From the NCBI GenBank assembly GCA_965371245.1, contig CBDUXT010000015.1, forward strand, positions 1-64,000: DNA of 64,000 nt, in the 5' to 3' direction. The notes beneath the pieces are model-generated. The model saw only the letters and a list, made by a program, of their open reading frames with translations, searched no databases and was not told the origin of the DNA. This document shows, in pieces, positions 42,781-52,177 of the stretch (the first letter of the stretch is position 1; each line of letters opens with the position of its first letter). The stretch comes from CBDUXT01 sp965371245. Lineage in GTDB: Bacteria > Planctomycetota > Phycisphaerae > UBA1845. The translations under genes and the position numbers were made by a program.

Positions 42781-45447
42781 TCAGGGCGCAGATTCCACTG
42801 CGTCAACGGGCACACCGTGATCCGAGTGGGAATACTCCATTGCCTTGTCCGGCTTCCCCCACGCTTCGTACAGCTCGACGATGCGCCGGCGCGCCGTGAC
42901 GGTCGTTTCGTGTTCGCCGCCAAGTGCCCTCTTGGCGGATGCGTACGCTGCGAGCAATTCTGACTCGGCCTGCTCAAATCGCTCGAGCATCGTAAGACAC
43001 CGTCCGTACGCAGTGCGCATCTTGGACACACGAGGATGGTCCGCGGGAAACACAGCCTCGGCTGTTCTCAGGGCCTCACGGTGCAGGGCCTCAGCCGCCC
43101 CGTGCTCGCCCTTCTCTTCAAGAACATTGGCAAGCCCGTGCGTCGTAAAGACATAGTATCGGTTATCTTCGCCCAGGATGCGCTGCACACCGGCCCTCGC
43201 CTTACGCATCAAGCGCTCGGCCTCTCGCAATTTGCCGCGCTCAGCGAGAAAATTGGCGAGTCCGTAGTATGAATTCATCATATCCAGATGGTCTTCGCCG
43301 AGAACGCGCTGTCGGGCCGCGAGCGTCCGGCGGTAAACATCTTCCGCCTCGTCATACTTTTCCAGCTTGACCAATACGCCTCCCAAATTGCTCGAAGCAC
43401 GAAGCGTTTCAAAATGATCCTCGCCGAGAGTTTTCTCGAATCCGGCCAGCGCTTCACGGTGTAGGCGCTCAGCCTCTGCCAGTTGACCCAGCTCCCGAAG
43501 CAGAGTGGCGAGATTGTCGATTGTGATCAGCGTGCTGGGATGGATCGAACCGATGCTCTGCCGCCGACCGGCAAGGGTGCGACGCATCATGTCCTCCGCC
43601 TCGCGTAGCTCGCCCTGTTTATGCAGATACAAGGCCAGGTGGTTCATGCAGGTGAGCGTGATCTCATTCATTTCCAGATGGGTTCGCCGGAGGATGTCGA
43701 GAGTTTCCCGGGCCAGTGTCACCGCCTCGACGTACTCTCCACGTTCGTGGTGCAAGTCCGCCAGATTGATCATCGCGCCGATGGTGTCTTCATGCTCCGT
43801 TCCCAGCAATATCCGCCGTCGCACCAGCACGTGTTCGAACAGTTCCTGGGATTCGTCATACCTTCCGGTCTCCTTGGCCAGCACGGCTTGCTGCATTCGG
43901 GTCGATAGTGTAGCCGGGTGGTCATCACCCAAGTGTTCCCGGTTGATCTTCTCAGCCACGGCGAGATGTTCGCGGGCCCGATCATAGACGGCCAAGTGGC
44001 GATAGATCGTGCCGATCACTTCGCGAACCGCCGCCTCGACCAAAGGTTGGCCGCGCAGATTCGTCTCGACGGTACCCGAGGCCGCGTCGATCGCATCACG
44101 TATGCTGACGTCGGCGTCTTGTTGGTGGAATGGGTCTGCCGCGACTAACGTTTGCGTCAGGAACTCCGTAACCGCCTTGGCCGTTCCGGCTTCTCGTTTC
44201 GCCGCCGCCTCCGCCAATCTCGCACGACCGGCTTGAATCGACGTAGTCACGACACCGCCCAGCAAGGCAACCACTACGGCAGCGGTTGCGCCGACTAACG
44301 TTCGGTTTCGCTTGGCAAACTTGCGAAACTGGTAGAACGTACTGGGCGGGCGCGCGACAATCGGTTCATCGTTGAGGAATCGCCGAATGTCGGCCGCAAA
44401 TTCCGACGCCGAGGCATAGCGCTGCTCCTTCTCTTTTTCGAGCGCCTTGGCAATAATCGTGCGAAGGTCCCCACGAATTGACCTTCCGGCCATGATCGAC
44501 GCTTCCGGTTCCTCTTCACGGATGATCCGAAGGGCCTCCGGAAGTGACTTATTGGTGAGTACGTACGGGGGACTGCCGGCTATCAGTTCATAGGCGATGA
44601 CTCCAAGAGCGTAGACGTCTGACCGGATGTCGATCGCGGCCGGATCGCCGGCGACTTGCTCGGGACTCATATACGCGAGGGTTCCGAGAACCTCGCCCAC
44701 ATCGGTTCGCATGGTTGGGCGCCGAATGTCCACATCGGTCGCTCGGGCGATTCCGAAGTCGAGAATCTTAGGCAACCCGGATTGATCGACGAGGATGTTA
44801 TCCGGCTTCAAATCGCGGTGGATGACCCCACGTTGGTGGGCGTGATGAACCGCCTCGCATATCGAGATCAACAGCTTCAAACGCGCAGGGTCGCCTGGTT
44901 GTTTGACGTCCAAATAGTCCGTTAAGGTCTTGCCTTGCACCAGTTCCATCGCAAAGAAAGGGACAGACTGCCCATCCATCTTGGCGACACCGGCCTCGAT
45001 GATCTGCGCAATGCCGGGATGCTTTAGGCGTCCAAGCACTTGCACTTCGAACTCGAAACGACGCTCCGCGCTACGCGTACCGAGGTGTTGGTTCATTACT
45101 TTCAGCGCGACCCGCCGCTCCGGGTGCTGCTGACTCGCTTCGTAGACCGTACCCATTCCACCAGAAGCGATGAGTCGTTGGATGACGTACGCTCCAACGC
45201 GCGTACCGATTTGTACCGGTGCGTGTGATGGTCCGGATGGCGTGTCCACTTCGACGATGGCCGGTGTCTCCAGGAACTCCTCGGCATGATCATGTGCAGC
45301 AAGAAGTTTCTGGAGTTCGTCGTACAGCTTGGGAGCCTCTTCTCGAAGCTCGGTGAGATACGAGTCGCGTTCCTGATGGTCCAGCTTCAGTGCATGCTGA
45401 AACGCTTGCTCGATACGCGCCCAACCATCGGAAGACTGGTCACTCAT
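42781..45447 (-). CDS. Transmembrane Ser/Thr protein kinase with TPR array
   Basis: This is the second Hanks-type kinase (888 residues). The ATG at 45447 lies inside the end of the sigma factor gene (8-base overlap), so the two are translationally coupled. Residues 1-65 form a helical region that resembles those preceding kinases paired with sigma factors. The kinase domain (about 85-350) has 'ASGGMGTVYEA', Lys116 in 'VALKV', 'HRDLKPDN' (210-217), 'DFG' at 230-232 and 'GTLAYMSPEQVAG'. One membrane helix follows (about 400-425), then nine or so TPR units with the recurring 'LGEDHxxT' pattern. An in-frame start at 45522 would be inside the sigma gene and is less likely. The pair probably forms a signalling unit. 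Confidence 0.9.
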   Translation of the reverse strand: MSDQSSDGWARIEQAFQHALKLDHQERDSYLTELREEAPKLYDELQKLLAAHDHAEEFLETPAIVEVDTPSGPSHAPVQIGTRVGAYVIQRLIASGGMGTVYEASQQHPERRVALKVMNQHLGTRSAERRFEFEVQVLGRLKHPGIAQIIEAGVAKMDGQSVPFFAMELVQGKTLTDYLDVKQPGDPARLKLLISICEAVHHAHQRGVIHRDLKPDNILVDQSGLPKILDFGIARATDVDIRRPTMRTDVGEVLGTLAYMSPEQVAGDPAAIDIRSDVYALGVIAYELIAGSPPYVLTNKSLPEALRIIREEEPEASIMAGRSIRGDLRTIIAKALEKEKEQRYASASEFAADIRRFLNDEPIVARPPSTFYQFRKFAKRNRTLVGATAAVVVALLGGVVTTSIQAGRARLAEAAAKREAGTAKAVTEFLTQTLVAADPFHQQDADVSIRDAIDAASGTVETNLRGQPLVEAAVREVIGTIYRHLAVYDRAREHLAVAEKINREHLGDDHPATLSTRMQQAVLAKETGRYDESQELFEHVLVRRRILLGTEHEDTIGAMINLADLHHERGEYVEAVTLARETLDILRRTHLEMNEITLTCMNHLALYLHKQGELREAEDMMRRTLAGRRQSIGSIHPSTLITIDNLATLLRELGQLAEAERLHREALAGFEKTLGEDHFETLRASSNLGGVLVKLEKYDEAEDVYRRTLAARQRVLGEDHLDMMNSYYGLANFLAERGKLREAERLMRKARAGVQRILGEDNRYYVFTTHGLANVLEEKGEHGAAEALHREALRTAEAVFPADHPRVSKMRTAYGRCLTMLERFEQAESELLAAYASAKRALGGEHETTVTARRRIVELYEAWGKPDKAMEYSHSDHGVPVDAVESAP

Positions 45448-46012
45448 CAGAGGCAAGCTCCTTGTACAGCCATGCCTTGGCGAAGGTCCAATCGTTCTTG
45501 ACCGTGGCCGGCGAAACGTCAAGCGCTTGCGCAGTCTCGTTGATGCTCAGTCCGGCAAAATACCGCAACGAGACGACACGTTCCTTTCGCGGATCCTTAG
45601 CGCGAAGACGCTTAAGCGCCTCATCCAACGCCAGCAGATCATCACTCGGCGCATCAACGCTGATTTCTATCTTATCGAGCGACACTCGGCGGTGGTCGCC
45701 CCCGCGCTTCTTCCGTCCTACGCGACGGGCACGCTCAACGAGAATCCGGCGCATGGCCTCCGCCGCGGCGGCAAAGAAATGACCGCGATCATCCCATCCC
45801 ACGTCCTCGTCCGAAACAAGCCGCACGTACGCCTCATGCACCAGTGCCGTAGCCTGAAGCGTCAGCCCCGGACGCTCGCGTGCCATGCGGCTTTCGGCCA
45901 GCCGCCTCAGCTCTTCGTAGACGAGCGGTAGCAATTCGTCCGTGGCGGACCCGTCGCCCTCGCCCAATGCCTTGAGCAGGCGCGTCACGTTCGGGCGTAC
46001 GGGCTGATCCAC
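45440..46012 (-). CDS. ECF-type RNA polymerase sigma factor
   Basis: This is a group 4 sigma factor of the type found next to kinase-TPR genes in planctomycetes. Region 2 is seen in 'LLPLVYEELRRLAESRMARERPGLTLQATALVHEAYVRL' and 'GHFFAAAAEAMRRILVERAR'. Region 4 is 'RVVSLRYFAGLSINETAQALDVSPATVKNDWTFAKAWL', a clear helix-turn-helix. GTG at 46012 with GAGAG upstream gives 190 residues, the usual length; an ATG at 46075 would add 21 basic residues. No anti-sigma gene is near; the overlapping kinase probably sets its activity. It is transcribed away from the large metallopeptidase gene at 46201 and could control it, but no promoter match can be shown. Confidence 0.9.
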   Translation of the reverse strand: MDQPVRPNVTRLLKALGEGDGSATDELLPLVYEELRRLAESRMARERPGLTLQATALVHEAYVRLVSDEDVGWDDRGHFFAAAAEAMRRILVERARRVGRKKRGGDHRRVSLDKIEISVDAPSDDLLALDEALKRLRAKDPRKERVVSLRYFAGLSINETAQALDVSPATVKNDWTFAKAWLYKELASDE

Positions 46013-46200
46013 GGCATCAATCTCTCGAAGAAAACTCTGAAAACGTATTAGCCTCAGTCGCCTCAATTGTCGCATTAACCTTAGAGCGGCTCAATCCCCG
46101 TTCCTCCTGAACGGGCATCGGAGCCATGCTGCACCGGACGCGCAGTCGGATTTCGTGGTTTTCCACGTGTCTGCCGACGCGAAGAGAGGAGCAAACAGTC

Positions 46201-49200
46201 ATGCAACGTCGTCACGCGGGATTCTGGTCAGTTGTAGCCCTCTTGGCCACCTCACAATGGGCATCCGCTCAGCCACAGGTGCGGATTGTTTACCTCGTAC
46301 CCACCGACCGCGTTGCGAACGCGACGTATGTGTCAACCCTCCAAAACGCCGCTCAGCACTTGCAGGTTTGGTACCGCGACCAGATGGGCAACGGGAAAAC
46401 CTTTCGGCTGCACGATCCGATCGTCGAGGTCGTAAACGCGTCGCACGATGCGGCGTGGTATTCGACCAACCCCGTCAAGGGTTTTGATCTATGGTTCTGG
46501 AACAACGTGTTGTCCGACGCGTTCGCCTTGACCGGCGGAATGTTTGACGATCCGAACAATCGGTGGATCTACTACATCGACGCCGATCCGGATTGCGGGC
46601 AGCTCGGCGGAGGCGGTACCTCTGGGGTTGCGGTCCTGCCTGCCAACGATTTTCGCGGTCTTGCCGGCGAGGCCAACATCCCTCCGTGCTCGGGCGAAGC
46701 ACCGGACAACGCCGGCGTGTGTCGCTGGGTCGGCGGGCTGGGACACGAACTGGGCCACGCCTTCGACCTGCCGCATCCGCCCGAATGCGAGGACGCCGAT
46801 CCCAACACCGTCTGCCCCTCCGATGCCCTGATGTGGCTAGGTTTCCGTTCGTATCCAACCGCGCAATTGCTGCCCGAAGACATCACCTTTCTTAACGGTC
46901 TTCCGTTCTTTGCACTGCACGATCCGGTCACGCCGCTGTTTGACTGCTCGTGTCTGACACAATGCCCCAGCGCGAGAACACTCTTTCTCGATTCGAACGG
47001 CGTCACCGGTGGGCACGACGTTCCCGCAAGGATCATTCTCGACCAACCGGCCGACGACACCGGCGTGGAGGTCACGCTCACGAGCAGTCATCCGGATATC
47101 GCGAGCGTTCCATCGACCATCCTGATTCGTAATATGGTGACGGGGTTCTTCACGATTACGACTGAGCAAGTGACGAAACTGACCAACGTGACCATCGTCG
47201 CCACGGCGGGCGGCGTGGCCAAGACCGTCTTGCGGGTCAAGTCGCTCGTTGTGTGGGACGGCGGCGGCGACGGTACCCGCTGGCTCGATGCGCTCAACTG
47301 GAACATCGACATCGTGCCCGAAGCGCTTGACGACGTCGTGATCGACCTGCCCGGCGACTACACCGTAATCATTGACGGCCCGGCCGTGGCCGGCACGATC
47401 GAACTGGGCGCCGGGCTCGGCTCACAAGTTGTCGAGTTGCAGGGCGGGCACACGCTGGCTGTCGGCGGCGCCGTCGATGTGGCCGCGGGCGGATCGCTAA
47501 ATGTCCATGGGACTATGAGCATCGGCGGCTCACTGGACATCGCAGACGGTTCGTTGGTGGTCATCAACCCGCTGGAGCCCGAACATGCCGGGCTTGTTCA
47601 AGTGAACGGGGATGTGAGCAACAGCGGCGTGTTGCGCCTGACCAGTGATGCCGACCAAGACGCGATTCTAGAAGTTGTCTGCCCGAACGTGTTTCGTAAC
47701 ACGGCCACGGGTACCGTGGAGTTGCTGCCCGGGGCCGGCGGGCTGCGAACCATACGAGGGGATGTGTCCAACGCCGGCACGTTTCAGTTCAGCGCGAGCA
47801 GCCTTATGGACGGAGTGTTCGACCATTTGGCCGGGGCGGTCATGAACGCCTGGCCGCTGTTTTGGCTCACCCCCATGGATATCCAATTCAGCAAGGGACT
47901 TGTGAATCAGGGAATGATCAACGTCGGCGGTGGCGGAGTCGAGCGCGACGTGACGCTGAGTGTGACCGGCGGGGCGCTGGTCAATGGAGTCGGCGGGTTG
48001 ATCACCATCGCCAACGGCATGGGTGGCGCGCGAGCACTGAACGCCGATGTGACCAACAGCGGGACCATGACATTCAATGTCTCAGCGCACGTCGGCGGCT
48101 CGTTGACAAACAACGCCGCCGGCCTGATCGAAGTAGCTCGGCTCGACGATTGCTGCGACGCGGCGCCTGAGATCGCCGGCGCCCTGGTCAACAACGGCAT
48201 GTTGCGCATCACCAGCAGCGTCAGTGGCGACTCCGGCTTGGCCGTTACCGGCGGCGCCGTCACCAACAATCCCGGCGGAACGATCGAGCTACTGCTCGGC
48301 GCCGGAGGCACGCGTATCCTGGACGCCGACCTGTCCAACGACGGGAACTTCAACATCTTCGCTCCGGCCAACCTGCTGAAGCCGCTGCAGCTCAACTCCG
48401 GGACGTTGAATCTCGACAGCGGTTTTCCGGTCACGGTCTCGGAGTTCACGCAAACCGGCGGAACGCTGACCGGCAGCAGCGATCTGATCGTCGTGGACAT
48501 GACGTCCTGGAGCGGTGGAACGATGGACGGCTCGGGCAAGACCATCTGTCAGGGCGGATTGATGATAAATGGCGCAAGCAATGAGATTGATGGAACGCGT
48601 GTCGTAGAGAATCACGCCGCTGCGGGCTGGACCGCCGGGCGGATCGCAATGGGTTCGGACTCCCAGTTGATCAACATGCCCGCGGGCGTGTTCGAGATTC
48701 GTTCGGATGCCGATCTTGACCGGAACCTTCCGGCTGTGCCGATCTTCAAGAACCTCGGAACGGTTTCAAAGTTCGCCGGCGATCAGGATGGATTGACCGG
48801 CATCGACGCCTTCTACGAAAACACAGGCGCGACCATTGTCAATTCCGGCACACTCCTGTTCCGCCTGGGCGGCACACACTCCGGCAGTTTCGATGTTGCC
48901 GAGGAGGCAACGCTCTGGCTGACGAGTCCGGGAGGCTTCTCGCAAACATTGGCGCCAGGCTCATCGGTAGCGGGAGCCGGCAGGATCCTGCTGGGGGGAA
49001 CCATCGAGATCGCCGACGGCGCGAACTACGCCTTCTCCGGAACGACCGAACTGTGCCAGCGCGCCCACGTATTCCTGAACGCCACGAACGCCTCGACGCA
49101 TGAACTCTTATTGGCAACGGCCCATCCCGAACTGCGCGGGACGGGAATGCTGACGGTCACGGGACCGTTCAACTGGGAATGCGGTTTCATCGGAGGCGGA

Positions 49201-50892
49201 GCGGAAGGACCGGTGACCGTGATCGCAGCGGATACGCTGGCGATGTTCGGTGCTGGGACAAAGAATATCGACGGCCATCTGGAGATTCGTGGCTCGGCGA
49301 CGTGGACCGGACGCGGCTCTATGCTGGCCACGGAACGCGCAATCATCACGATCGCTCCCAAAGCAAGTTTCTCCATCGAGACGGACGCGAATCTGGATGC
49401 TGGTGGCAGTGCAATCCCCATCATCAATAACGAAGGGACGGTCACCAAGATCATCGGTGTCGATGATGAGATCGCCGACAACAGGACGGATGTGTATGCC
49501 CGGTACAACAACACGGGCAACACGTCTGTTCTATCCGGCATGCTGGTCCTTCAGGCTGGTGGGAGCCACACCGGACCGTTTCACGTGGCGGCTGATGCAA
49601 CGCTGGGACTGGGCCGATTGGGTGGCGGGGTTCTCGGCGATGGGCATCATTTTCAAAGCGGCTCATCCCTAATCGCCGACGGCAACGTGGTGTTGGGCCT
49701 CGCCCGAATCGATCCCGGCGTGCCCTATGCTGTGGCTGGAACGACGGCGATCAGCGGACCCGCACAAGTGCTCTTCAACGACGCCAATAGTACCACATTC
49801 GCACTGGATCATTCCGGCGGAAACCTTGCCGGCACGGGAAAACTGACGGTCAACGGTCCGGCCGTCTGGTCCGGCGGTTGGATCGGGCGAGAAAAGGAAG
49901 GGCCGATCACCGTTGTGATGAACGACTCGCTGTCGATCGAAACCGGACTGCAGAAATTCGTGGATGGGATTCTCGAAATCCGTGGTGATGCGACCATGAA
50001 CGATGACCTATGGACGACGGGGCGGGGTGTTATCAAGACCACGCCGACAGGCACGTTTGCGATTCACAGTGACCATGATTTCCACGCGGCGGACTTTCCG
50101 TTCGTATTAGGGGGAGTTTTCGAGAATGCGGGGACGCTGACCAAGGTGGTGGGAGCCGCTGACGGCATCACGAATATGGAAATGGTATTTCAGAACACCG
50201 GCACGGTTCGCATTGACAGCGGAACCCTGCATTTCGGTGACGTGTTCACGCAAACCTCCGGTGCGACGATCCTCAACGGCGGTACGCTTCGAGTGGGGTT
50301 GGGCCTGGAGCTTCTCGGCGGCACGCTGACCGGAAGCGGAACGATCTTCGGCATCGTACACAACGCCGCCGTCGTCAGCCCCGGCCTGTCGATCGGCCAC
50401 TTGGACCTCGTCGGGGACTATACGCAAACATCAAACGGCGTGCTAAACGTGGAGATCGGTGGATCACTCTTGTGCGATGCCATGGATGAGTTGACGATTA
50501 CCGGCCACGCCGCTCTCGCCGGGACACTGGAAATCAACCTCATCGACGAGTGCGAACCGGTGCTGGGCCAATCGTTCACGATCATGAGCTACGCATCCCA
50601 TGACGGTGTTTTCGACAGCGTCAACAACCGCTGCGCGGGCGCCGGCTTGATGTTTGCTGTGAACTACACTGATTTGTCCGTCGCGCTCGAAGTCGTGGAG
50701 CAACCGGCCCCGAACGGCGATCTTGATTTCAACGATAGAGTAGACTTACGAGACGTGGCACTCTTCCAGCGTTGTTTCACCGGTGCCGACGGTTCATCGG
50801 CTCCCTGCTGCGAGCAGGCCGATCTGAACCTGGACACGTCAATTGACTTGGCCGACCTCGAGTCGTTCATCTCTCTCATAGCAGGGCCCTAA
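46201..50892 (+). CDS. Secreted metallopeptidase with beta-helix repeats and dockerin-like end
   Basis: The ATG at 46201 is preceded by AGAGGAG. The 1,563-residue protein begins with a signal peptide ('FWSVVALLATSQWASAQ'). The peptidase part (about 25-250) holds 'GLGHELGHAFDLPHP': His182, Glu183, His186 and a third His at 192, a metzincin-like zinc site with Asp where Gly is usual. From about 340 to 1480 are many strand-turn repeats of the autotransporter-associated or filamentous type ('GGTLTGSGTIFGIVHNAAVVSPG'), probably a long beta-helix. The C-terminus (about 1505-1560) is a dockerin-like pair of calcium loops ('DLDFNDRVDLRDVALFQRCF', 'DLNLDTSIDLADLESFI'). It is exported and perhaps tethered to a surface partner through the dockerin. 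The substrate is unknown. Confidence 0.82.
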   Translation: MQRRHAGFWSVVALLATSQWASAQPQVRIVYLVPTDRVANATYVSTLQNAAQHLQVWYRDQMGNGKTFRLHDPIVEVVNASHDAAWYSTNPVKGFDLWFWNNVLSDAFALTGGMFDDPNNRWIYYIDADPDCGQLGGGGTSGVAVLPANDFRGLAGEANIPPCSGEAPDNAGVCRWVGGLGHELGHAFDLPHPPECEDADPNTVCPSDALMWLGFRSYPTAQLLPEDITFLNGLPFFALHDPVTPLFDCSCLTQCPSARTLFLDSNGVTGGHDVPARIILDQPADDTGVEVTLTSSHPDIASVPSTILIRNMVTGFFTITTEQVTKLTNVTIVATAGGVAKTVLRVKSLVVWDGGGDGTRWLDALNWNIDIVPEALDDVVIDLPGDYTVIIDGPAVAGTIELGAGLGSQVVELQGGHTLAVGGAVDVAAGGSLNVHGTMSIGGSLDIADGSLVVINPLEPEHAGLVQVNGDVSNSGVLRLTSDADQDAILEVVCPNVFRNTATGTVELLPGAGGLRTIRGDVSNAGTFQFSASSLMDGVFDHLAGAVMNAWPLFWLTPMDIQFSKGLVNQGMINVGGGGVERDVTLSVTGGALVNGVGGLITIANGMGGARALNADVTNSGTMTFNVSAHVGGSLTNNAAGLIEVARLDDCCDAAPEIAGALVNNGMLRITSSVSGDSGLAVTGGAVTNNPGGTIELLLGAGGTRILDADLSNDGNFNIFAPANLLKPLQLNSGTLNLDSGFPVTVSEFTQTGGTLTGSSDLIVVDMTSWSGGTMDGSGKTICQGGLMINGASNEIDGTRVVENHAAAGWTAGRIAMGSDSQLINMPAGVFEIRSDADLDRNLPAVPIFKNLGTVSKFAGDQDGLTGIDAFYENTGATIVNSGTLLFRLGGTHSGSFDVAEEATLWLTSPGGFSQTLAPGSSVAGAGRILLGGTIEIADGANYAFSGTTELCQRAHVFLNATNASTHELLLATAHPELRGTGMLTVTGPFNWECGFIGGGAEGPVTVIAADTLAMFGAGTKNIDGHLEIRGSATWTGRGSMLATERAIITIAPKASFSIETDANLDAGGSAIPIINNEGTVTKIIGVDDEIADNRTDVYARYNNTGNTSVLSGMLVLQAGGSHTGPFHVAADATLGLGRLGGGVLGDGHHFQSGSSLIADGNVVLGLARIDPGVPYAVAGTTAISGPAQVLFNDANSTTFALDHSGGNLAGTGKLTVNGPAVWSGGWIGREKEGPITVVMNDSLSIETGLQKFVDGILEIRGDATMNDDLWTTGRGVIKTTPTGTFAIHSDHDFHAADFPFVLGGVFENAGTLTKVVGAADGITNMEMVFQNTGTVRIDSGTLHFGDVFTQTSGATILNGGTLRVGLGLELLGGTLTGSGTIFGIVHNAAVVSPGLSIGHLDLVGDYTQTSNGVLNVEIGGSLLCDAMDELTITGHAALAGTLEINLIDECEPVLGQSFTIMSYASHDGVFDSVNNRCAGAGLMFAVNYTDLSVALEVVEQPAPNGDLDFNDRVDLRDVALFQRCFTGADGSSAPCCEQADLNLDTSIDLADLESFISLIAGP

Positions 50893-52088
50893 GCGTTTGT
50901 CAGGAAATAACGTAAACTATTTGAGTCTTGGTCGAATGGTGTGATTCCAATCCCATGGAATCTGTCGGGTGTGAGGCGAAGAGTCTGCATTTGTTCGTCT
51001 GTCACTTTGATCTTGTTCGGATACTTCTTTCGGTGGAGGACGCAGCGTACCGTTAGCCCTTGCTGAGTTCGGGTCTTAGAGATGAGGTTGACGATCGTCG
51101 CGTGCGTAAACAGCGGCTTTCCTCGCCGGTTCTTGCTGATGAACGAGAACATCCGATGCTCGATCTTGTTCCACTTGCTGGTTCCAGGCGGCAGGTGGCA
51201 CACAGGCACAGTCAGACCTGTCTCATCGGCGAGTTTCTGAAATTCCCATTTCCACAAACGCACGCGCACACCATGGCTTCCTCCGCCGTCAGCCGTGATG
51301 AGCAGCGAACCTGCCCGCGCGTAGGTCCGCCGTCCCATGTTCCGCCGCCACCTGCGTATGGTATGGACTGCGAATGCCGCAGTGTCATGAGTAACGCCAA
51401 CGCTCACCCAACCCCTGTTCGCGCCGACATCGTACACACCATAGGGGATAGCCTTACCCTTTTCGCGGTCAAGAAAATCATGAACGCGCACCTTCTCCGG
51501 ATCGCCTTTCGGGCGCCATTCCTGCCCGCCGTTCTTGAAATCGCCCACCAGTTCCTTCTTCTTGGTGTCCACCGAAATCACCGGTGCATGACGCTTCAGT
51601 TGCCCCTTCACCCGCCTGCTGAGGTGCTCGAACCGTGCGTTCCGATCTGGATGATGGGCGCCCTCGTGCGTCTTGCGGTTGGCCTGGAGACTGTAACCGG
51701 CTTCGTGCAACAGTTGACCCACCAGTGTACGGCTCGCCTGGTAGCCCCGTGCCCGTAGCTCTTCACTCAGTCGCCGCAAACTCTTGCAAGTCCACCGCAG
51801 AGGCGACTCGGGATCGCCACGAGTCGCAGGTTCAACGAGTTCCTCCAGTGCAACCACCAAGCCAGGATCAAGTGTCTTCGCTGCCTTGCGCCCGGCCCCG
51901 GGACGACGAACGCGGTTCGGGGGCAGCTTGTCACTCGAATCAAGTTCGCACAGTCCCCGAGCCAATGTTCTTGACGACATGCCTGTCGCTTGCAAGACCG
52001 CCGTGAATCCGCCACGACCCGCGGCCCGGGCCTCCGTCGCAGCCCACAGACGGCGCGCCCGTTCGTCGAGTGCGTCCTGCAAGGCCAA
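50889..52088 (-). CDS. ISAzo13-type transposase
   Basis: The 399-residue product matches the ISAzo13 transposase pattern. It has an N-terminal helix-turn-helix part ('GGFTAVLQATGMSSRTLARGL'), 'GAGRKAAKTLDPGLVVALEELV', and the catalytic core with 'PVISVDTKKKELVGDFKNGG' (first Asp), 'LLITADGGGSHGVRVRLWKW' (second Asp) and 'SKWNKIEHRMFSFISKN' (Glu). It starts at TTG directly after a stop codon. Its stop codon overlaps, on the other strand, the stop of the metallopeptidase gene by four bases, so the element seems inserted exactly at that gene's end. It looks intact. I could not define its terminal repeats with confidence. Confidence 0.9.
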   Translation of the reverse strand: MALQDALDERARRLWAATEARAAGRGGFTAVLQATGMSSRTLARGLCELDSSDKLPPNRVRRPGAGRKAAKTLDPGLVVALEELVEPATRGDPESPLRWTCKSLRRLSEELRARGYQASRTLVGQLLHEAGYSLQANRKTHEGAHHPDRNARFEHLSRRVKGQLKRHAPVISVDTKKKELVGDFKNGGQEWRPKGDPEKVRVHDFLDREKGKAIPYGVYDVGANRGWVSVGVTHDTAAFAVHTIRRWRRNMGRRTYARAGSLLITADGGGSHGVRVRLWKWEFQKLADETGLTVPVCHLPPGTSKWNKIEHRMFSFISKNRRGKPLFTHATIVNLISKTRTQQGLTVRCVLHRKKYPNKIKVTDEQMQTLRLTPDRFHGIGITPFDQDSNSLRYFLTNA

Positions 52089-52140
52089 GTACTATTATTG
52101 TTACCGACTGATCAAGTGGCTCGTGGAACGGTTTAGCCTG
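50889..52140 (-). mobile_element. Insertion sequence, ISAzo13 family
   Basis: The element is defined by its complete transposase gene. The left boundary is at or just inside the metallopeptidase stop codon, and the right boundary lies between 52090 and 52177, before the Clp-domain gene. Both edges are estimates because inverted repeats were not resolved. Confidence 0.6.
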
Positions 52141-52177
52141 TCGCCGCCAGCGTAGCGCACCCGTGCCACTCGCCGCA

